Notes: generated by a model not told the origin, from the sequence alone. A DNA stretch of 64,000 nt from Rugamonas sp. A1-17 (GCA_025548565.1 JAJLPB010000008.1:1-64000), one strand, 5' to 3'; positions 27,679-36,741 are shown, counted from the first letter of the stretch. Made by a program: numbers and translations.

Positions 27679-29070
27679 GTGAAGCATAAAGTACAGAATA
27701 TTCACTTCGTCGGCATCGGCGGCAGCGGCATGAGCGGCATCGCCGAAGTACTGCTCACGCTTGGCTACACCGTGTCCGGCTCGGACCTGGGCAGCAACGC
27801 CGTCACCCAGCGCCTGGCCGACATGGGCGCCACCGTTTATCAGGGCCACGCCGCCGGCAACATCGGCAACGCCGACGCCGTCGTCACCTCGACCGCCGTC
27901 CAGCAGGACAATCCGGAAGTGGTGGCCGCGCGCGCCCGCAAGATCCCCATCGTGCCACGCGCCGTGATGCTGGGCGAGTTGATGCGCCTGAAGCGCGGCA
28001 TCGCCATCGCCGGCACGCACGGCAAGACCACCACCACCAGCCTGGTCGCATCGGTGCTGGCGCAGGGCGGCCTCGATCCGACCTTCGTCATCGGCGGCCG
28101 CCTGACCGCCGCCGGCGCCAACGCCAAACTGGGCACCGGCGATTACCTGGTGGCCGAAGCCGACGAATCGGATGCATCGTTCCTGAACCTGACGCCGATG
28201 ATCGAAGTGATCACCAACATCGACGCCGACCACATGGAAACCTACGAGCACGATTTCGAAAAGCTCAAACAGGCCTTCGTCCACTTCACGCACCGCCTGC
28301 CGTTCTACGGCCGCGCCATGCTGTGCATCGACGACCAGCACGTGCGCTCGATCCTGCCGCAGGTGACCAAGCCGGTGACCACCTACGGCTTCCACGAGGA
28401 CGCCGAAGTGCGCGCCATGAATGCCCGCGCGGTCGGCGTGGAGATGCACTTCACCGTCATCCAGGAAGGCTACCCGGACCTGGACGTGGTGCTGAACCAG
28501 CCCGGCCTGCACAACGTGCAGAACGCCTGCTCGGCCATCGCCATCGCGCGCGAGATCGGCATCGACGACAAGGACACCCAGGCCGGCCTGGCCGCCTTCG
28601 CGGGCGTCGGCCGCCGCTTCACCAAGTATGGCGATGTCGCCATTCCAGGCGGTGGCACGTTCACGCTGGTGGACGACTTCGGCCACCACCCGCTGGAAAT
28701 GGAAGTGACCACCGCCGCCGCGCGCGCCGCCTATCCTGGCCGCCGCCTGGTGCTGGCCTTCCAGCCGCACCGCTACAGCCGCACGCGCGACCTGTTCGAG
28801 GATTTCGTCAAGGTGTTGGGCACCGTGGACGTGCTGGTGCTGGCGGAAGTCTACGCCGCCGGCGAGGCGCCCATCGTGGCCGCCGACGGCCGCTCGCTGG
28901 CGCACGCATTGCGCGCGCGCGGCAAGACCGAACCGATTTTTGTAGAGGCGATCGGCGATATGCCGGAAACCATCATGGGCGTGGTGCGCGACGGCGACGT
29001 CGTCATGACCATGGGCGCAGGCTCGATCAGCGGCGTCCCTGCCAAACTGACTAACTATCCAAAGGTCTGA
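27679..29070 (+). CDS. murC: UDP-N-acetylmuramate:L-alanine ligase MurC
   Basis: First peptide ligase of muropeptide synthesis. The 463-aa protein starts with the UDP-MurNAc-binding HFVGIGGSGMSGIAEVL and contains the ATP loop GTHGKTTTTSLVASVL, EADESDASFL, NIDADHMETY and the C-terminal VDDFGHHPLEM. The start is GTG 27679, giving the conserved MKHKVQNIHF beginning. Confidence 0.97.
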   Translation: MKHKVQNIHFVGIGGSGMSGIAEVLLTLGYTVSGSDLGSNAVTQRLADMGATVYQGHAAGNIGNADAVVTSTAVQQDNPEVVAARARKIPIVPRAVMLGELMRLKRGIAIAGTHGKTTTTSLVASVLAQGGLDPTFVIGGRLTAAGANAKLGTGDYLVAEADESDASFLNLTPMIEVITNIDADHMETYEHDFEKLKQAFVHFTHRLPFYGRAMLCIDDQHVRSILPQVTKPVTTYGFHEDAEVRAMNARAVGVEMHFTVIQEGYPDLDVVLNQPGLHNVQNACSAIAIAREIGIDDKDTQAGLAAFAGVGRRFTKYGDVAIPGGGTFTLVDDFGHHPLEMEVTTAAARAAYPGRRLVLAFQPHRYSRTRDLFEDFVKVLGTVDVLVLAEVYAAGEAPIVAADGRSLAHALRARGKTEPIFVEAIGDMPETIMGVVRDGDVVMTMGAGSISGVPAKLTNYPKV

Positions 29071-29072
29071 AA

Positions 29073-30032
29073 GTGAATCACCTTACTCCTGTTGACGCAA
29101 AAGCTTTCGGCAAGGTCGGCGTGCTATACGGCGGCCGTTCCGCCGAGCGCGAAGTGTCCATCATGTCCGGCAACGGCGTGCTTGCGGCCTTGCAGAGCAA
29201 GGGCATCGACGCCCACCTTTTCGACACCGGCCTGCGCACGCTGGCCGAACTGGCCGCCGAAAAATTCGACCGCGTGTTCATCGCGCTGCACGGCCGCTTC
29301 GGCGAAGACGGCAGCCTGCAGGGTGCGCTGGAACTGCTGGGCATTCCATACACCGGCAGCGGCGTGATGGCCAGCTCGGTGGGCATGGACAAGATCACCA
29401 CCAAGATCGTGTGGCTGGCCGCCGGGCTGCCGACGCCGCGCTACGCGGTGCTCAACGCCGGCTCGGACCTGGACGCCGTGTGCGCCGACCTGGGCCTGCC
29501 GTTGATCGTCAAGCCGCCGCATGAAGGTTCGACCATCGGTATCACCAAGGTCAGCGCCGCCGGCGAATTCAAGGCCGCTTTCGATATCGCCGCCGCGCTG
29601 GACGACTCGGTGCTGGCCGAGGAATTCGTCACCGGCCGCGAGTTCACGGTCGCCATGCTGGGCTCCGGCGCCAACGCGCGTCCGCTGCCGGTGGTGGAGA
29701 TCGTGGCCCCGCAGGGCAACTACGATTACCAGAACAAGTACTTCACCGACGACACCAAGTATTTCTGCCCGGCCGCGCTGCCGGAAGCGCTGACGCGGGA
29801 GATGCAGCGCCTGGCGGTGCTGGCCTACCGCGCCATCGGCTGCGAGGGCTGGGGACGGGTCGACTTCCTGCTGCGCGAGAGCGACCAGAAGCCATTCCTG
29901 CTGGAGGTGAACACCTCGCCCGGCATGACGGGCCACTCGCTGGTGCCGATGGCGGCGCGCGCGGAAGGCATCAGCTATGAAGACCTGTGCGTGGAAATCC
30001 TGCGCACGGCGCGCCTGAAGATGAAGGGCTGA
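29073..30032 (+). CDS. ddlB: D-alanine:D-alanine ligase
   Basis: ATP-grasp enzyme that makes the D-Ala-D-Ala used by MurF. The 319-aa protein shows GVLYGGRSAEREVSIMSGNG, HGRFGEDGSLQG, the ATP-grasp KPPHEGSTIGI and the metal-binding LLEVNTSPGMTGHSLVP. The GTG start lies two bases after the murC stop. The paralogue in the dcw cluster is conventionally named ddlB. Confidence 0.96.
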   Translation: MNHLTPVDAKAFGKVGVLYGGRSAEREVSIMSGNGVLAALQSKGIDAHLFDTGLRTLAELAAEKFDRVFIALHGRFGEDGSLQGALELLGIPYTGSGVMASSVGMDKITTKIVWLAAGLPTPRYAVLNAGSDLDAVCADLGLPLIVKPPHEGSTIGITKVSAAGEFKAAFDIAAALDDSVLAEEFVTGREFTVAMLGSGANARPLPVVEIVAPQGNYDYQNKYFTDDTKYFCPAALPEALTREMQRLAVLAYRAIGCEGWGRVDFLLRESDQKPFLLEVNTSPGMTGHSLVPMAARAEGISYEDLCVEILRTARLKMKG

Positions 30033-30039
30033 GTAACAG

Positions 30040-30843
30040 ATGTGGCAAGACGCTAAAGCTTTGAATGCAACCGCCAGCGGCATTTTCGTCCTGACGCTGT
30101 TGGCATGCATCGCGGCAGGCGTGTGGTGGGTGGCGCAGCGGCCGATGTTCACGCTGCGCACGATCCGGATCGAGACGATCGGACAGGACGAGTTAAAGCA
30201 TGTGAATCACCTGACGCTGCGCAGCAACGCGTTGGGCCGCATCAAGGGCAACTTCTTCACGACGAATCTGGATGCGGTGCGCCAGGCGTTTGAATCGGTG
30301 CCCTGGGTGCGCCGCGCAACGGTGCGCCGCGAGTGGCCGGACCAGCTGATCGTGGCGCTGGAGGAGCATGAGGCGCTCGGCACGTGGGGCGAGGACGGCA
30401 AGCTGCTGTCGACCAAGGGCGATGTGTTCACCGCCAACCTGGCCGAGGCGGAAGAGGATCACACGCTGCCGGAGTTCGATGGACCGGACGGCAGCGAGAA
30501 GGAAGTGCTGTCGCGTTACGACGAGCTGCGCGCCTGGTTCGCGCCGCTCAAGCTGGTGCCGGAATCGCTGTCGCTGTCGGGGCGCTATGCATGGACGGTG
30601 AAGCTGAATAACGGCATGAGCGTGGCGCTGGGTCGCGAGCAGACCAGCACCACGTTGAAGGAAAGGGTGGACCGCCTGTTGGGAATTTATCCGCAACTGG
30701 TGGAGCACTTGCAGAACATCGAGACCATCGATATGCGGTACCAGAACGGGCTGGCCCTGAGCGCGGCGGGATTGAAGATTCCGGTCGAGGGAGCCAAGCC
30801 GAAAGCGGCAATTAAAAAGAACAACGTTAAACCACAACACTAA
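30040..30843 (+). CDS. ftsQ: Cell-division protein FtsQ
   Basis: Bitopic scaffold that links early and late divisome proteins. The 267-aa protein has a short cytoplasmic tail, one membrane helix (about 14-34), a POTRA domain starting at FTLRTIRIETIGQDELKHVN, and the FtsQ domain with VRRATVRREWPDQLIVALEEHEALGTW. Note the acidic EEDHTLPEFDGPDGSEKEV stretch. Seven bases separate it from ddlB. Confidence 0.95.
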   Translation: MWQDAKALNATASGIFVLTLLACIAAGVWWVAQRPMFTLRTIRIETIGQDELKHVNHLTLRSNALGRIKGNFFTTNLDAVRQAFESVPWVRRATVRREWPDQLIVALEEHEALGTWGEDGKLLSTKGDVFTANLAEAEEDHTLPEFDGPDGSEKEVLSRYDELRAWFAPLKLVPESLSLSGRYAWTVKLNNGMSVALGREQTSTTLKERVDRLLGIYPQLVEHLQNIETIDMRYQNGLALSAAGLKIPVEGAKPKAAIKKNNVKPQH

Positions 30844-30878
30844 GCAGTAACAGCAGGCGAGAGAGTAGGCTAAAAGAC

Positions 30879-32111
30879 ATGACTAAAGACGCGAAAAACC
30901 TGATCGTCGGCCTCGATATCGGCACCTCGAAAGTGGTGGCCGTGGTGGCCGAGGTGATGGGCGATGGACGCCACGAAGTGATCGGGTTGGGCCAGCACGA
31001 ATCGAAAGGCCTGAAGAAGGGCGTGGTGGTGAACATCGAAGCGACCGTCGAATCGATCCAGCGCGCGCTGGAAGAGGCGGAGCTGATGGCCGACTGCAAA
31101 ATCCGCAATGTCTACGCCGGCATCGCGGGCAGCCATATCCGCAGCTTCAATTCCAGCGGCATGGTCGCCATCAAGGACAAGGAAGTGACGGCCACCGACG
31201 TGGCGCGCGTGATCGAGACGGCCAAGGCGGTCAACATCCCGACCGACCAGCAGCTGCTGCACACGGTGCCGCAGGAGTTCATCGTCGACAGCCAGGAAGA
31301 CGTGCGCGAGCCGATCGGCATGAGCGGCATCCGGCTGGAAGTGAAGGTCCACATCGTCACCGGCGCCGTGTCGGCGGTGCAGAACATCGTCAAGTGCGTG
31401 CGCCGCTGCGGCCTGGAAGTGTCGGACCTGATCTTGCAGCCGATGGCCTCCGCCGACGCCGTGCTCACGCCGGACGAGAAGGAACTGGGCGTGGTGTTGA
31501 TCGACATCGGCGGCGGCACCACCGACGTCGCCGTGTTCTCGGACGGCGCGATCCGCCACACCGCCGTGATTCCGATCGCCGGCGACCAGATCACCAACGA
31601 CATCGCGATGGCCCTGCGCACGCCGACGTCGGAAGCGGAAGAGATCAAGATCCGCTACGGCGTGGCCAAACAGGTGCTGGCCGATCCGGGCGAGACGCTG
31701 GAAGTGCCGGGCTTGGGCGACCGTGGCCCGCGCAACCTGTCGCGCCAGGCGTTGGCCGCCGTGATCGAGCCGCGAGTCGAAGAGCTGTTCGCCATGGTGC
31801 ACCAGGTGGTGCGCGAGTCGGGCTACGAAGGCGTGCTGTCGTCGGGCATCGTGCTTACCGGCGGTACCGCGATCATGCCGGGCATGGTCGAGATGGCGGA
31901 AGACATATTCCTCAAGCCGGCGCGCCTTGGCACGCCGGACTATCGTGGCCAGTTGGCCGACGTGGTGCGCAGCCCGCGCTACGCGACCGTACTTGGCCTG
32001 TTGTTGGAAGCGAAAAAGCAGTACCTGCGTGGCCATATCGTTACGCGGCAGGATGGTTCGGTGAAGGCAGTTTGGCAGCGCATGAAGGAATGGTTCCTCG
32101 GGAATTTTTAA
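30879..32111 (+). CDS. ftsA: Cell-division protein FtsA
   Basis: Actin-like ATPase that tethers FtsZ to the membrane and recruits later proteins. The 410-aa protein has phosphate-1 GLDIGTSKVVAVVAEV, the 1C domain (NVYAGIAGSHIRSFNSSGMV), phosphate-2 LIDIGGGTTDVAVF and the adenosine motif SGIVLTGGTAIMPG. The C-terminal amphipathic membrane-targeting helix is recognisable as WQRMKEWFLGNF. GAGAGTAGG precedes the ATG by about ten bases. Confidence 0.97.
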   Translation: MTKDAKNLIVGLDIGTSKVVAVVAEVMGDGRHEVIGLGQHESKGLKKGVVVNIEATVESIQRALEEAELMADCKIRNVYAGIAGSHIRSFNSSGMVAIKDKEVTATDVARVIETAKAVNIPTDQQLLHTVPQEFIVDSQEDVREPIGMSGIRLEVKVHIVTGAVSAVQNIVKCVRRCGLEVSDLILQPMASADAVLTPDEKELGVVLIDIGGGTTDVAVFSDGAIRHTAVIPIAGDQITNDIAMALRTPTSEAEEIKIRYGVAKQVLADPGETLEVPGLGDRGPRNLSRQALAAVIEPRVEELFAMVHQVVRESGYEGVLSSGIVLTGGTAIMPGMVEMAEDIFLKPARLGTPDYRGQLADVVRSPRYATVLGLLLEAKKQYLRGHIVTRQDGSVKAVWQRMKEWFLGNF

Positions 32112-32158
32112 ACGCTTTGAAGCACGAAACACACTAAATTTTTTATATTAAAACCGCA

Positions 32159-32208
32159 GTTTTCAATCCCCAGTTCTTCTAACGATATGAGGACTGGCGC
32201 TTGAAAAC
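32159..32208 (+). other. Potential hairpin in the ftsA-ftsZ gap
   Basis: GTTTTCAA (32159-32166) pairs with TTGAAAAC (32201-32208) and, inside it, CCAGT (32170-32174) pairs with ACTGG (32193-32197). It lies 24 bases before the ftsZ ATG and could set ftsZ translation or mRNA processing. An AT-rich run with TATATT (32144-32149) just upstream could be a -10, but I see no matching -35. Confidence 0.4.
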
Positions 32209-32232
32209 CGCATTCTGATAGGGAGTCACATC

Positions 32233-33456
32233 ATGGAGTTTGATATGGTCGATAACGCAGCTTTGGGCACCGTCATCAAGGTCGTCGGAGTCGGCGGAGC
32301 AGGTGGCAATGCAGTTCAACACATGATCAACAAGGGTATGGTCGGCGTCGAGTTCATCGCCGCGAATACCGATGCGCAAGCGCTGTCCACCTCCAAGGCC
32401 CACAACGTCATCCAGATCGGCGAGACCGGCCTGGGCGCGGGCATGAAGCCGGACGTCGGCCGCAAGCTGGCCGAGGAATCGCGCCAGCGTATCGAAGACT
32501 CGCTGCGCGGCGCGCACATGGTCTTCATCGCCGCCGGCATGGGCGGCGGCACCGGCACCGGCGCCGCACCGATCGTGGCCGAAGTGGCCAAGTCGCTGGG
32601 CGCACTGACCGTGGCCGTGGTGTCCAAGCCGTTCTCGCACGAAGGCCAGAAGTGCATGGACATCGCCGACGAAGGCCTGGAACAGCTGTCGGCCAACGTC
32701 GACTCGCTGATCGTGATCCTCAACGAGAAGCTCGAAGAGATCTACGAAGACGAATCGCTGATCGAATGGCTGCAGCACGCCGACGATGTGCTCAACAACG
32801 CCGTCGCCGGTATCGCCGAGATCATCAACGTGCCGGGCCACATCAACGTCGACTTCAACGACGTCAAGACCATCATGGGCGAGCAGGGCAAGGCCATGAT
32901 GGGCACCGCGACCGCGAACGGCATCGACCGCGCGCGTATCGCCGCCGAGCAGGCGGTGGCTTCGCCGCTGCTGGACGGCGTCGACCTGTCGGGCGCCCGT
33001 GGCGTGCTGGTGAACGTGACCGCGTCGCGTGGCCTGAAGGGTAAAGAGATCAAGGAAGTCATGGCCGCCGTGCGCGCCTTCGCCGCGCCGGACGCGTCGA
33101 TCGCCCAGGGTATCGCCTACGACGACAACATGGGCGACGACATCCGCGTCACCGTGGTCGCCACCGGCCTGGGCAAGACCAAGAAGCACGTGCAGCTGGT
33201 TCCTCAGCAGATGCTGCGCACCGGCACCCACAACAGCCCGATGATGCCATCGGCTGCCCTGGGTGGCGCGGCTTCGTCGTCGGTGTCGATGGGCGCCACC
33301 AGCGGCATGGGCGGCGGCGCGTCGCCGGCCTTCGACGGCATGAAGGCGCCGGCCGTATGGCGTCGCGAATCGGCTTCCGAGCAGGTGCGCGCGATGGAAA
33401 AGAATGGCATGGAAACGTACGACATTCCTGCCTTCCTGCGCAAGCAGGCGGATTAA
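32233..33456 (+). CDS. ftsZ: Cell-division GTPase FtsZ
   Basis: Tubulin-like GTPase that forms the Z ring. The 407-aa protein shows VGVGGAGGNAVQHM, the tubulin signature GGGTGTGAAPIVAE (about residue 98), the T7-loop synergy region NVDFNDVKTIMGE, and a C-terminal conserved peptide ETYDIPAFLRKQ that binds FtsA and ZipA-type partners. The linker before it is Gly/Ser/Ala-Met-rich. A second in-frame ATG four codons in (MVDNAAL) is an alternative start. It ends the dcw cluster with a strong terminator. Confidence 0.98.
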   Translation: MEFDMVDNAALGTVIKVVGVGGAGGNAVQHMINKGMVGVEFIAANTDAQALSTSKAHNVIQIGETGLGAGMKPDVGRKLAEESRQRIEDSLRGAHMVFIAAGMGGGTGTGAAPIVAEVAKSLGALTVAVVSKPFSHEGQKCMDIADEGLEQLSANVDSLIVILNEKLEEIYEDESLIEWLQHADDVLNNAVAGIAEIINVPGHINVDFNDVKTIMGEQGKAMMGTATANGIDRARIAAEQAVASPLLDGVDLSGARGVLVNVTASRGLKGKEIKEVMAAVRAFAAPDASIAQGIAYDDNMGDDIRVTVVATGLGKTKKHVQLVPQQMLRTGTHNSPMMPSAALGGAASSSVSMGATSGMGGGASPAFDGMKAPAVWRRESASEQVRAMEKNGMETYDIPAFLRKQAD

Positions 33457-33482
33457 GGCATACTGCTGGCTCTAAGCCGGTG

Positions 33483-33509
33483 AAAGCCGCGCCTTGGCGC
33501 GGCTTTTTT
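33483..33509 (+). terminator. Rho-independent terminator after ftsZ
   Basis: AAAGCCGCGC (33483-33492) pairs with GCGCGGCTTT (33497-33506), and T continues to 33509. It lies 27 bases past the ftsZ stop. Confidence 0.93.
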
Positions 33510-33540
33510 ACGTTTCTACATTTTATAAAAGGAGTCATCC

Positions 33541-34044
33541 ATGACCATCAAGATTGGCGACACCCTGCCAGAAGGCACCCTGTCCGAATTCATCGAAACC
33601 GAAACCGAAGGCTGCTCGCTGGGCCCGAACACGTTCAACGTACAAGACCTGGTCAAAGGCAAGAAGATCGCGATCTTCGGCCTGCCAGGCGCCTACACCC
33701 CGACCTGCTCGGCACAGCACGTGCCAGGCTACGTCAAGCACGCCGCTGACCTGAAAGCCAAGGGCGTCGACGAAATCTGGTGCATCTCGGTCAATGACGC
33801 CTTCGTCATGGGCGCATGGGGCCGCGACCAGAAAGCCACCGGCACCGTCCGCATGATGGCCGACGGCAACGCCGCTTACTCCAAGGCCCTGGGCCTGGAC
33901 GCCGACTTCAGCAAGTTCGGCATGGGCACCCGCTCGCAGCGCTACTCGATGCTGGTCGAGAACGGCGTCGTGACGCAACTGAACATCGAACAGGGCGGCA
34001 AATTCGAAGTGTCGAACGCCGAAACCCTGCTGGCCCAGGCGTAA
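33541..34044 (+). CDS. Peroxiredoxin, Prx5/AhpE-like thiol peroxidase
   Basis: Reduces hydrogen peroxide and organic hydroperoxides. At 167 aa it has the Prx5 catalytic motif LPGAYTPTCSAQHVPGY with peroxidatic Cys56, plus the conserved WCISVNDAFVMGAW (Cys81) and the R of GTRSQRYSMLVENG. There is no fused glutaredoxin, so reduction must come from a separate protein. AAAGGAGT lies seven bases before the ATG. It follows the ftsZ terminator closely, a position it also holds in other betaproteobacteria as I recall. Confidence 0.95.
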   Translation: MTIKIGDTLPEGTLSEFIETETEGCSLGPNTFNVQDLVKGKKIAIFGLPGAYTPTCSAQHVPGYVKHAADLKAKGVDEIWCISVNDAFVMGAWGRDQKATGTVRMMADGNAAYSKALGLDADFSKFGMGTRSQRYSMLVENGVVTQLNIEQGGKFEVSNAETLLAQA

Positions 34045-34070
34045 GCGCCGGACTGGTTGGATGCAGTAAA

Positions 34071-34092
34071 AAACGGCGCCGCGGCGCCGTTT
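34071..34092. terminator. Hairpin between prx and a convergent gene
   Basis: AAACGGCGCC (34071-34080) pairs with GGCGCCGTTT (34083-34092). The flanks are TTT-rich on the plus side and AAA on the other, so it can serve both converging genes. Confidence 0.7.
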
Positions 34093-34096
34093 GTCT

Positions 34097-34483
34097 TTAC
34101 CACCAGCCGTTATCGCGCAAGACCATTTTCTTGTAGTAGTCGACATTGGCGCGCAGCGCGCACAGCGCGGCCGTGGCGAACCCGACTCCACGGTCCAGCG
34201 GCCCCAAGTCGATGTCCGGCATGGCGACCTCGATCAGAACCAGCAGCAAGGAGGGTAGCCAAAACAGCAGCGCCTTGCGCCACATGCCTTTGACCAGATA
34301 GTAGAGCGGGCCGAACAATAATCCCCACACATTGAACAGCGTCCGCGTGCGCGCGCCCCTGGTCAGCTTATTCTTCCTCGGCAGGCCGGGGCCGCCCGCC
34401 TGCTCGATCAAATCGAAGCGTATGCGCCAGATTTGCGGCAGGTCTGACGGCAGCGAAGTCCCGGCTGTTTTGCAATCGTCCAC
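34097..34483 (-). CDS. DUF2628-type membrane protein
   Basis: A 128-aa protein. A soluble N-terminal part is followed by the characteristic FNVWGLLFGPLYYLVKGMWRKALLFWLPSLLL, two or three short membrane segments, and a hydrophilic tail with ANVDYYKKM. This pattern (aromatic GPLYYL.KGMW) is typical of DUF2628 proteins of unknown role. I start at GTG 34483 because AAGGAG lies six bases before it on the minus strand; the frame is open further upstream but without a site or family-like sequence. It converges on prx. Confidence 0.8.
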   Translation of the reverse strand: MDDCKTAGTSLPSDLPQIWRIRFDLIEQAGGPGLPRKNKLTRGARTRTLFNVWGLLFGPLYYLVKGMWRKALLFWLPSLLLVLIEVAMPDIDLGPLDRGVGFATAALCALRANVDYYKKMVLRDNGWW

Positions 34484-34649
34484 GGTAGTCTCCTTCAGGC
34501 AGTGATCGTGCTTTATATTGTCATTCCGGATTAGTCTGAATATTGACGCGTGGCAATGTCTGGTAAGCGGGATTTGATTGGCGTCACGTGTGGCTTCATC
34601 GCGGGCCAATGGAGGTATGATTTCCAAGGCGCGTTAGATGGAGGCAGTG

Positions 34650-34853
34650 ATGAGTTTTCTGAGTTGGGAAGGGCTGGCTACCAGCGGTGAGCACGTAGCC
34701 TCTAGCGAAGCGGATCATGCGGATTCGGCAAAAGCCAAGATAAGCGCGGCGATGGCTGGACTGCGGGATGGTTCCAATCGCGTCTTTTCAGCAGCCGAGT
34801 GGGCTGCTATTCGAGCTGCGAAAAAAGCGAGTCGCGGAGCGCCATGTCCATGA
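34650..34853 (+). CDS. Small hypothetical protein
   Basis: A 67-aa frame starting at ATG 34650, five bases after GGAGG. It is rich in Ala, Ser and acidic residues, with a predicted helix pair (DSAKAKISAAMAGLRDGSN and SAAEWAAIRAAKKAS). No family is recognised. Its stop overlaps the start of the FMN reductase gene by ten bases, so the two are probably co-transcribed. The good ribosome-binding site and overlap support it as real; the product could also be only a translational-coupling leader. Confidence 0.55.
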   Translation: MSFLSWEGLATSGEHVASSEADHADSAKAKISAAMAGLRDGSNRVFSAAEWAAIRAAKKASRGAPCP

Positions 34854-35362
34854 AAGTAATTGCCATATCCGGCAGCCTGCGGGCCGCCTCGATCAACTCG
34901 ATGCTGCTGCGCGTGATGGCCGATGTGGCGCCGTCCGGCATCGAGGTGCGGCTGTACCAGGGACTGGGACAGCTGCCATTGTTTAACCCCGATATCGCCG
35001 AGCCGCCGCCGGTGGTGGCCGCGTTGCGCGACGCCTTGCTGGCCGCCGACGCGGTGGTGATCGCCAGCCCGGAATACGCGCATGGCGTCACCGGTGCGAT
35101 CAAGAACGGACTCGATTGGATGGTCGGCAACGAATCCTTCATCGACAAGCCGGTGGCGCTGTTGAACGCCTCGCCGCGCGCCACGCATGCCTATGCATCG
35201 CTGCGCGAAACCATCACCGTGATGTCGGCCCGCGTGGTGGAAGCCGCGTCGATTACCTTGCCGCTGCTGGGCGCCAATCTGAGCGAGGAGGCGATGCGCG
35301 CCGATCCGCAGATCTGCGGCATGCTGCGCGCGGCCTTGCTGGCCTTGAAGGCGGATCAGTAA
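34844..35362 (+). CDS. NADPH-dependent FMN reductase family protein
   Basis: A flavodoxin-like flavin/quinone/azo-type reductase of 172 aa. The N-terminus ISGSLRAASINSMLLR is the FMN-phosphate-binding loop of the family, and ASPEYAHGVTGAIKNGLDWMVG is the second signature region contacting the isoalloxazine ring. The substrate is unknown; it may be chromate, quinone or flavin. I start at ATG 34844 behind GGAG (34836-34839); ATG 34850 is also possible. It overlaps the preceding small gene at its start, and the convergent DUF2244 gene at its end by seven bases. Confidence 0.88.
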   Translation: MSMKVIAISGSLRAASINSMLLRVMADVAPSGIEVRLYQGLGQLPLFNPDIAEPPPVVAALRDALLAADAVVIASPEYAHGVTGAIKNGLDWMVGNESFIDKPVALLNASPRATHAYASLRETITVMSARVVEAASITLPLLGANLSEEAMRADPQICGMLRAALLALKADQ

Positions 35363-35811
35363 CCCAGGCAGCGCGCCAGCTCAACGGCCAGCTTGCGCCG
35401 CTGGGCCGCGCCGAGGAAGCGGCCGACTTCGATCTGCTCGCCGTGGTCTTCCAGTTGGATCGGATCGCTGTCGCGCCGTGGCGGCAGCAGGCGGGTGGTG
35501 CGCCGGTGCAGGCGCCGCGCGCTGCATTGGCGGCCCCGGCGCTGCTCCACCACGATGGCGCCGTGTGAAATATCGATGCGGTCATAGTCGCCGCGATGGC
35601 GCGCGCAGTGGCGCAGGCAGGCTGCCAGCGCCGCCTGCTCCAGCGTGGCGTAGACCAGCACATACCAATATCCCTGCCACAGGAACGCCAGCGCCACCAG
35701 CGCCGACGGCACGCACAGCGACGCGAACACCAGCGCCAGTTGGCGCTGGGTCAGTGTGCAGCGGCGCTCCAACAGCCAGCTGCGCGGTTCCGATGGCACA
35801 TCGCGCGGCAT
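35356..35811 (-). CDS. DUF2244 membrane protein
   Basis: A 151-aa protein with two closely spaced membrane helices (about 25-45 and 48-66), then a basic soluble domain with HGAIVVEQRRGRQ and LEDHGEQIEVGRFLGAAQRRKLAVELARCLG. The ending with GRFL...R..LA..L is typical of DUF2244. These proteins are often found near cytochrome oxidase genes, but none is here. Function unknown. Confidence 0.75.
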   Translation of the reverse strand: MPRDVPSEPRSWLLERRCTLTQRQLALVFASLCVPSALVALAFLWQGYWYVLVYATLEQAALAACLRHCARHRGDYDRIDISHGAIVVEQRRGRQCSARRLHRRTTRLLPPRRDSDPIQLEDHGEQIEVGRFLGAAQRRKLAVELARCLGY

Positions 35812-35874
35812 CGCATTCTCCCTGGACGTGCTCCAAGTATAGCCCGGTTCGCGCGCGCGCCGCCGCGCTGGAGG

Positions 35875-36651
35875 TCAGTAGATATCGCCGAAATCGTGCT
35901 TGGCCTTGAACAGGGTCGAATCGATCGAGAACGAACAATCGGCCTGCACCGCGAAGTACTGCAGCGTCTCTTCCGGCGCCGTGGCGAACAGGCTGCGGAT
36001 CGCCGTCACCCGCTCGGCCGGCGTGCGCATGCGGGCGGTCCATTCGTCGAACTTCATCTCCAGCTTCCAGTCGCTGACGCGCTCGCAGCTGAAGCCGGCG
36101 CCTTCCAGCATCGTCCGCCATTCGGACGGCCGGTAGTCGCGCACATGCGAGCCGTCGCGCAGCAGTTCGACCGCCTGCAGGGTGGTGTCGTGCAGCGGGA
36201 TTTCCGGCGCGGTGATATCGATGACGATCAGCACGCCGCCCTTCTTCAACACCCGCTTCACTTCGCGCAGCGCGGCCGGCACGTCCAGCCAGTGGTGCGC
36301 CGAGAAGCGCGTGACCACCATGCAGAACGAGGCGTCGGCGAACGGCAGGCTGGCCACGTTGCCCTGTTGTGTGAGCACGTTGTCCAGGCCCCGCTCGCGG
36401 GCGGCGCCGGCCACCACGGCCAGCATTTCCGCCGACAGGTCGAACGCCGTCACCGACTTGGCGACCGGCGCCACGGCGAAGCTGGCGTGGCCGGCGCCGC
36501 AGCCCAGGTCCAGTATTGTCGGATGCGGCCCCAGCACGCTGGCGATCTCGCGCAGCGCGGCCAGGTCGGCGCCTTGCGCGTGGACGGTGCTGGTCAGGTA
36601 GGCACTGGCGGTATTGCCGAACTGCTGGGCGACGACGGCTTGCTGTTTCAT
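35875..36651 (-). CDS. Class I SAM-dependent methyltransferase (UbiE-like)
   Basis: A 258-aa methyltransferase with motif I ILDLGCGAGHASFAVA, motif II acidic VTAFDLSAEML, and post-motif LPFADASFCMVVTRFSAHHW, closest in style to the ubiquinone/menaquinone-type and Methyltransf_11 group. Most likely a small-molecule methyltransferase; the substrate cannot be told. It is transcribed divergently from a helix-turn-helix regulator with a shared control region of about 90 bases, suggesting that regulator controls it. Confidence 0.88.
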   Translation of the reverse strand: MKQQAVVAQQFGNTASAYLTSTVHAQGADLAALREIASVLGPHPTILDLGCGAGHASFAVAPVAKSVTAFDLSAEMLAVVAGAARERGLDNVLTQQGNVASLPFADASFCMVVTRFSAHHWLDVPAALREVKRVLKKGGVLIVIDITAPEIPLHDTTLQAVELLRDGSHVRDYRPSEWRTMLEGAGFSCERVSDWKLEMKFDEWTARMRTPAERVTAIRSLFATAPEETLQYFAVQADCSFSIDSTLFKAKHDFGDIY

Positions 36652-36696
36652 GTTTTTCTCCAGGAAGGGACGAGTCAGGGCAGAATAGGCGTGTTT

Positions 36697-36738
36697 TTAT
36701 CCTGTAACAAGACAAGTACTTATCCTGGTATAAGAACT
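36697..36738. promoter_or_regulatory. Divergent control region with repeated TTATCCTG
   Basis: TTATCCTG occurs at 36697-36704 and again at 36720-36727, 23 bases (about two helical turns) apart on the same face. The second copy is part of an inverted repeat CTTAT/ATAAG. It lies between the methyltransferase and the regulator starts and is a plausible operator for the latter. Confidence 0.45.
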
Positions 36739-36741
36739 ACC

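Noticed and set aside
33541..34044. Peroxiredoxin fused to glutaredoxin
   Set aside because: The frame ends at 167 residues with a proper stop and terminator; no glutaredoxin motif is present.
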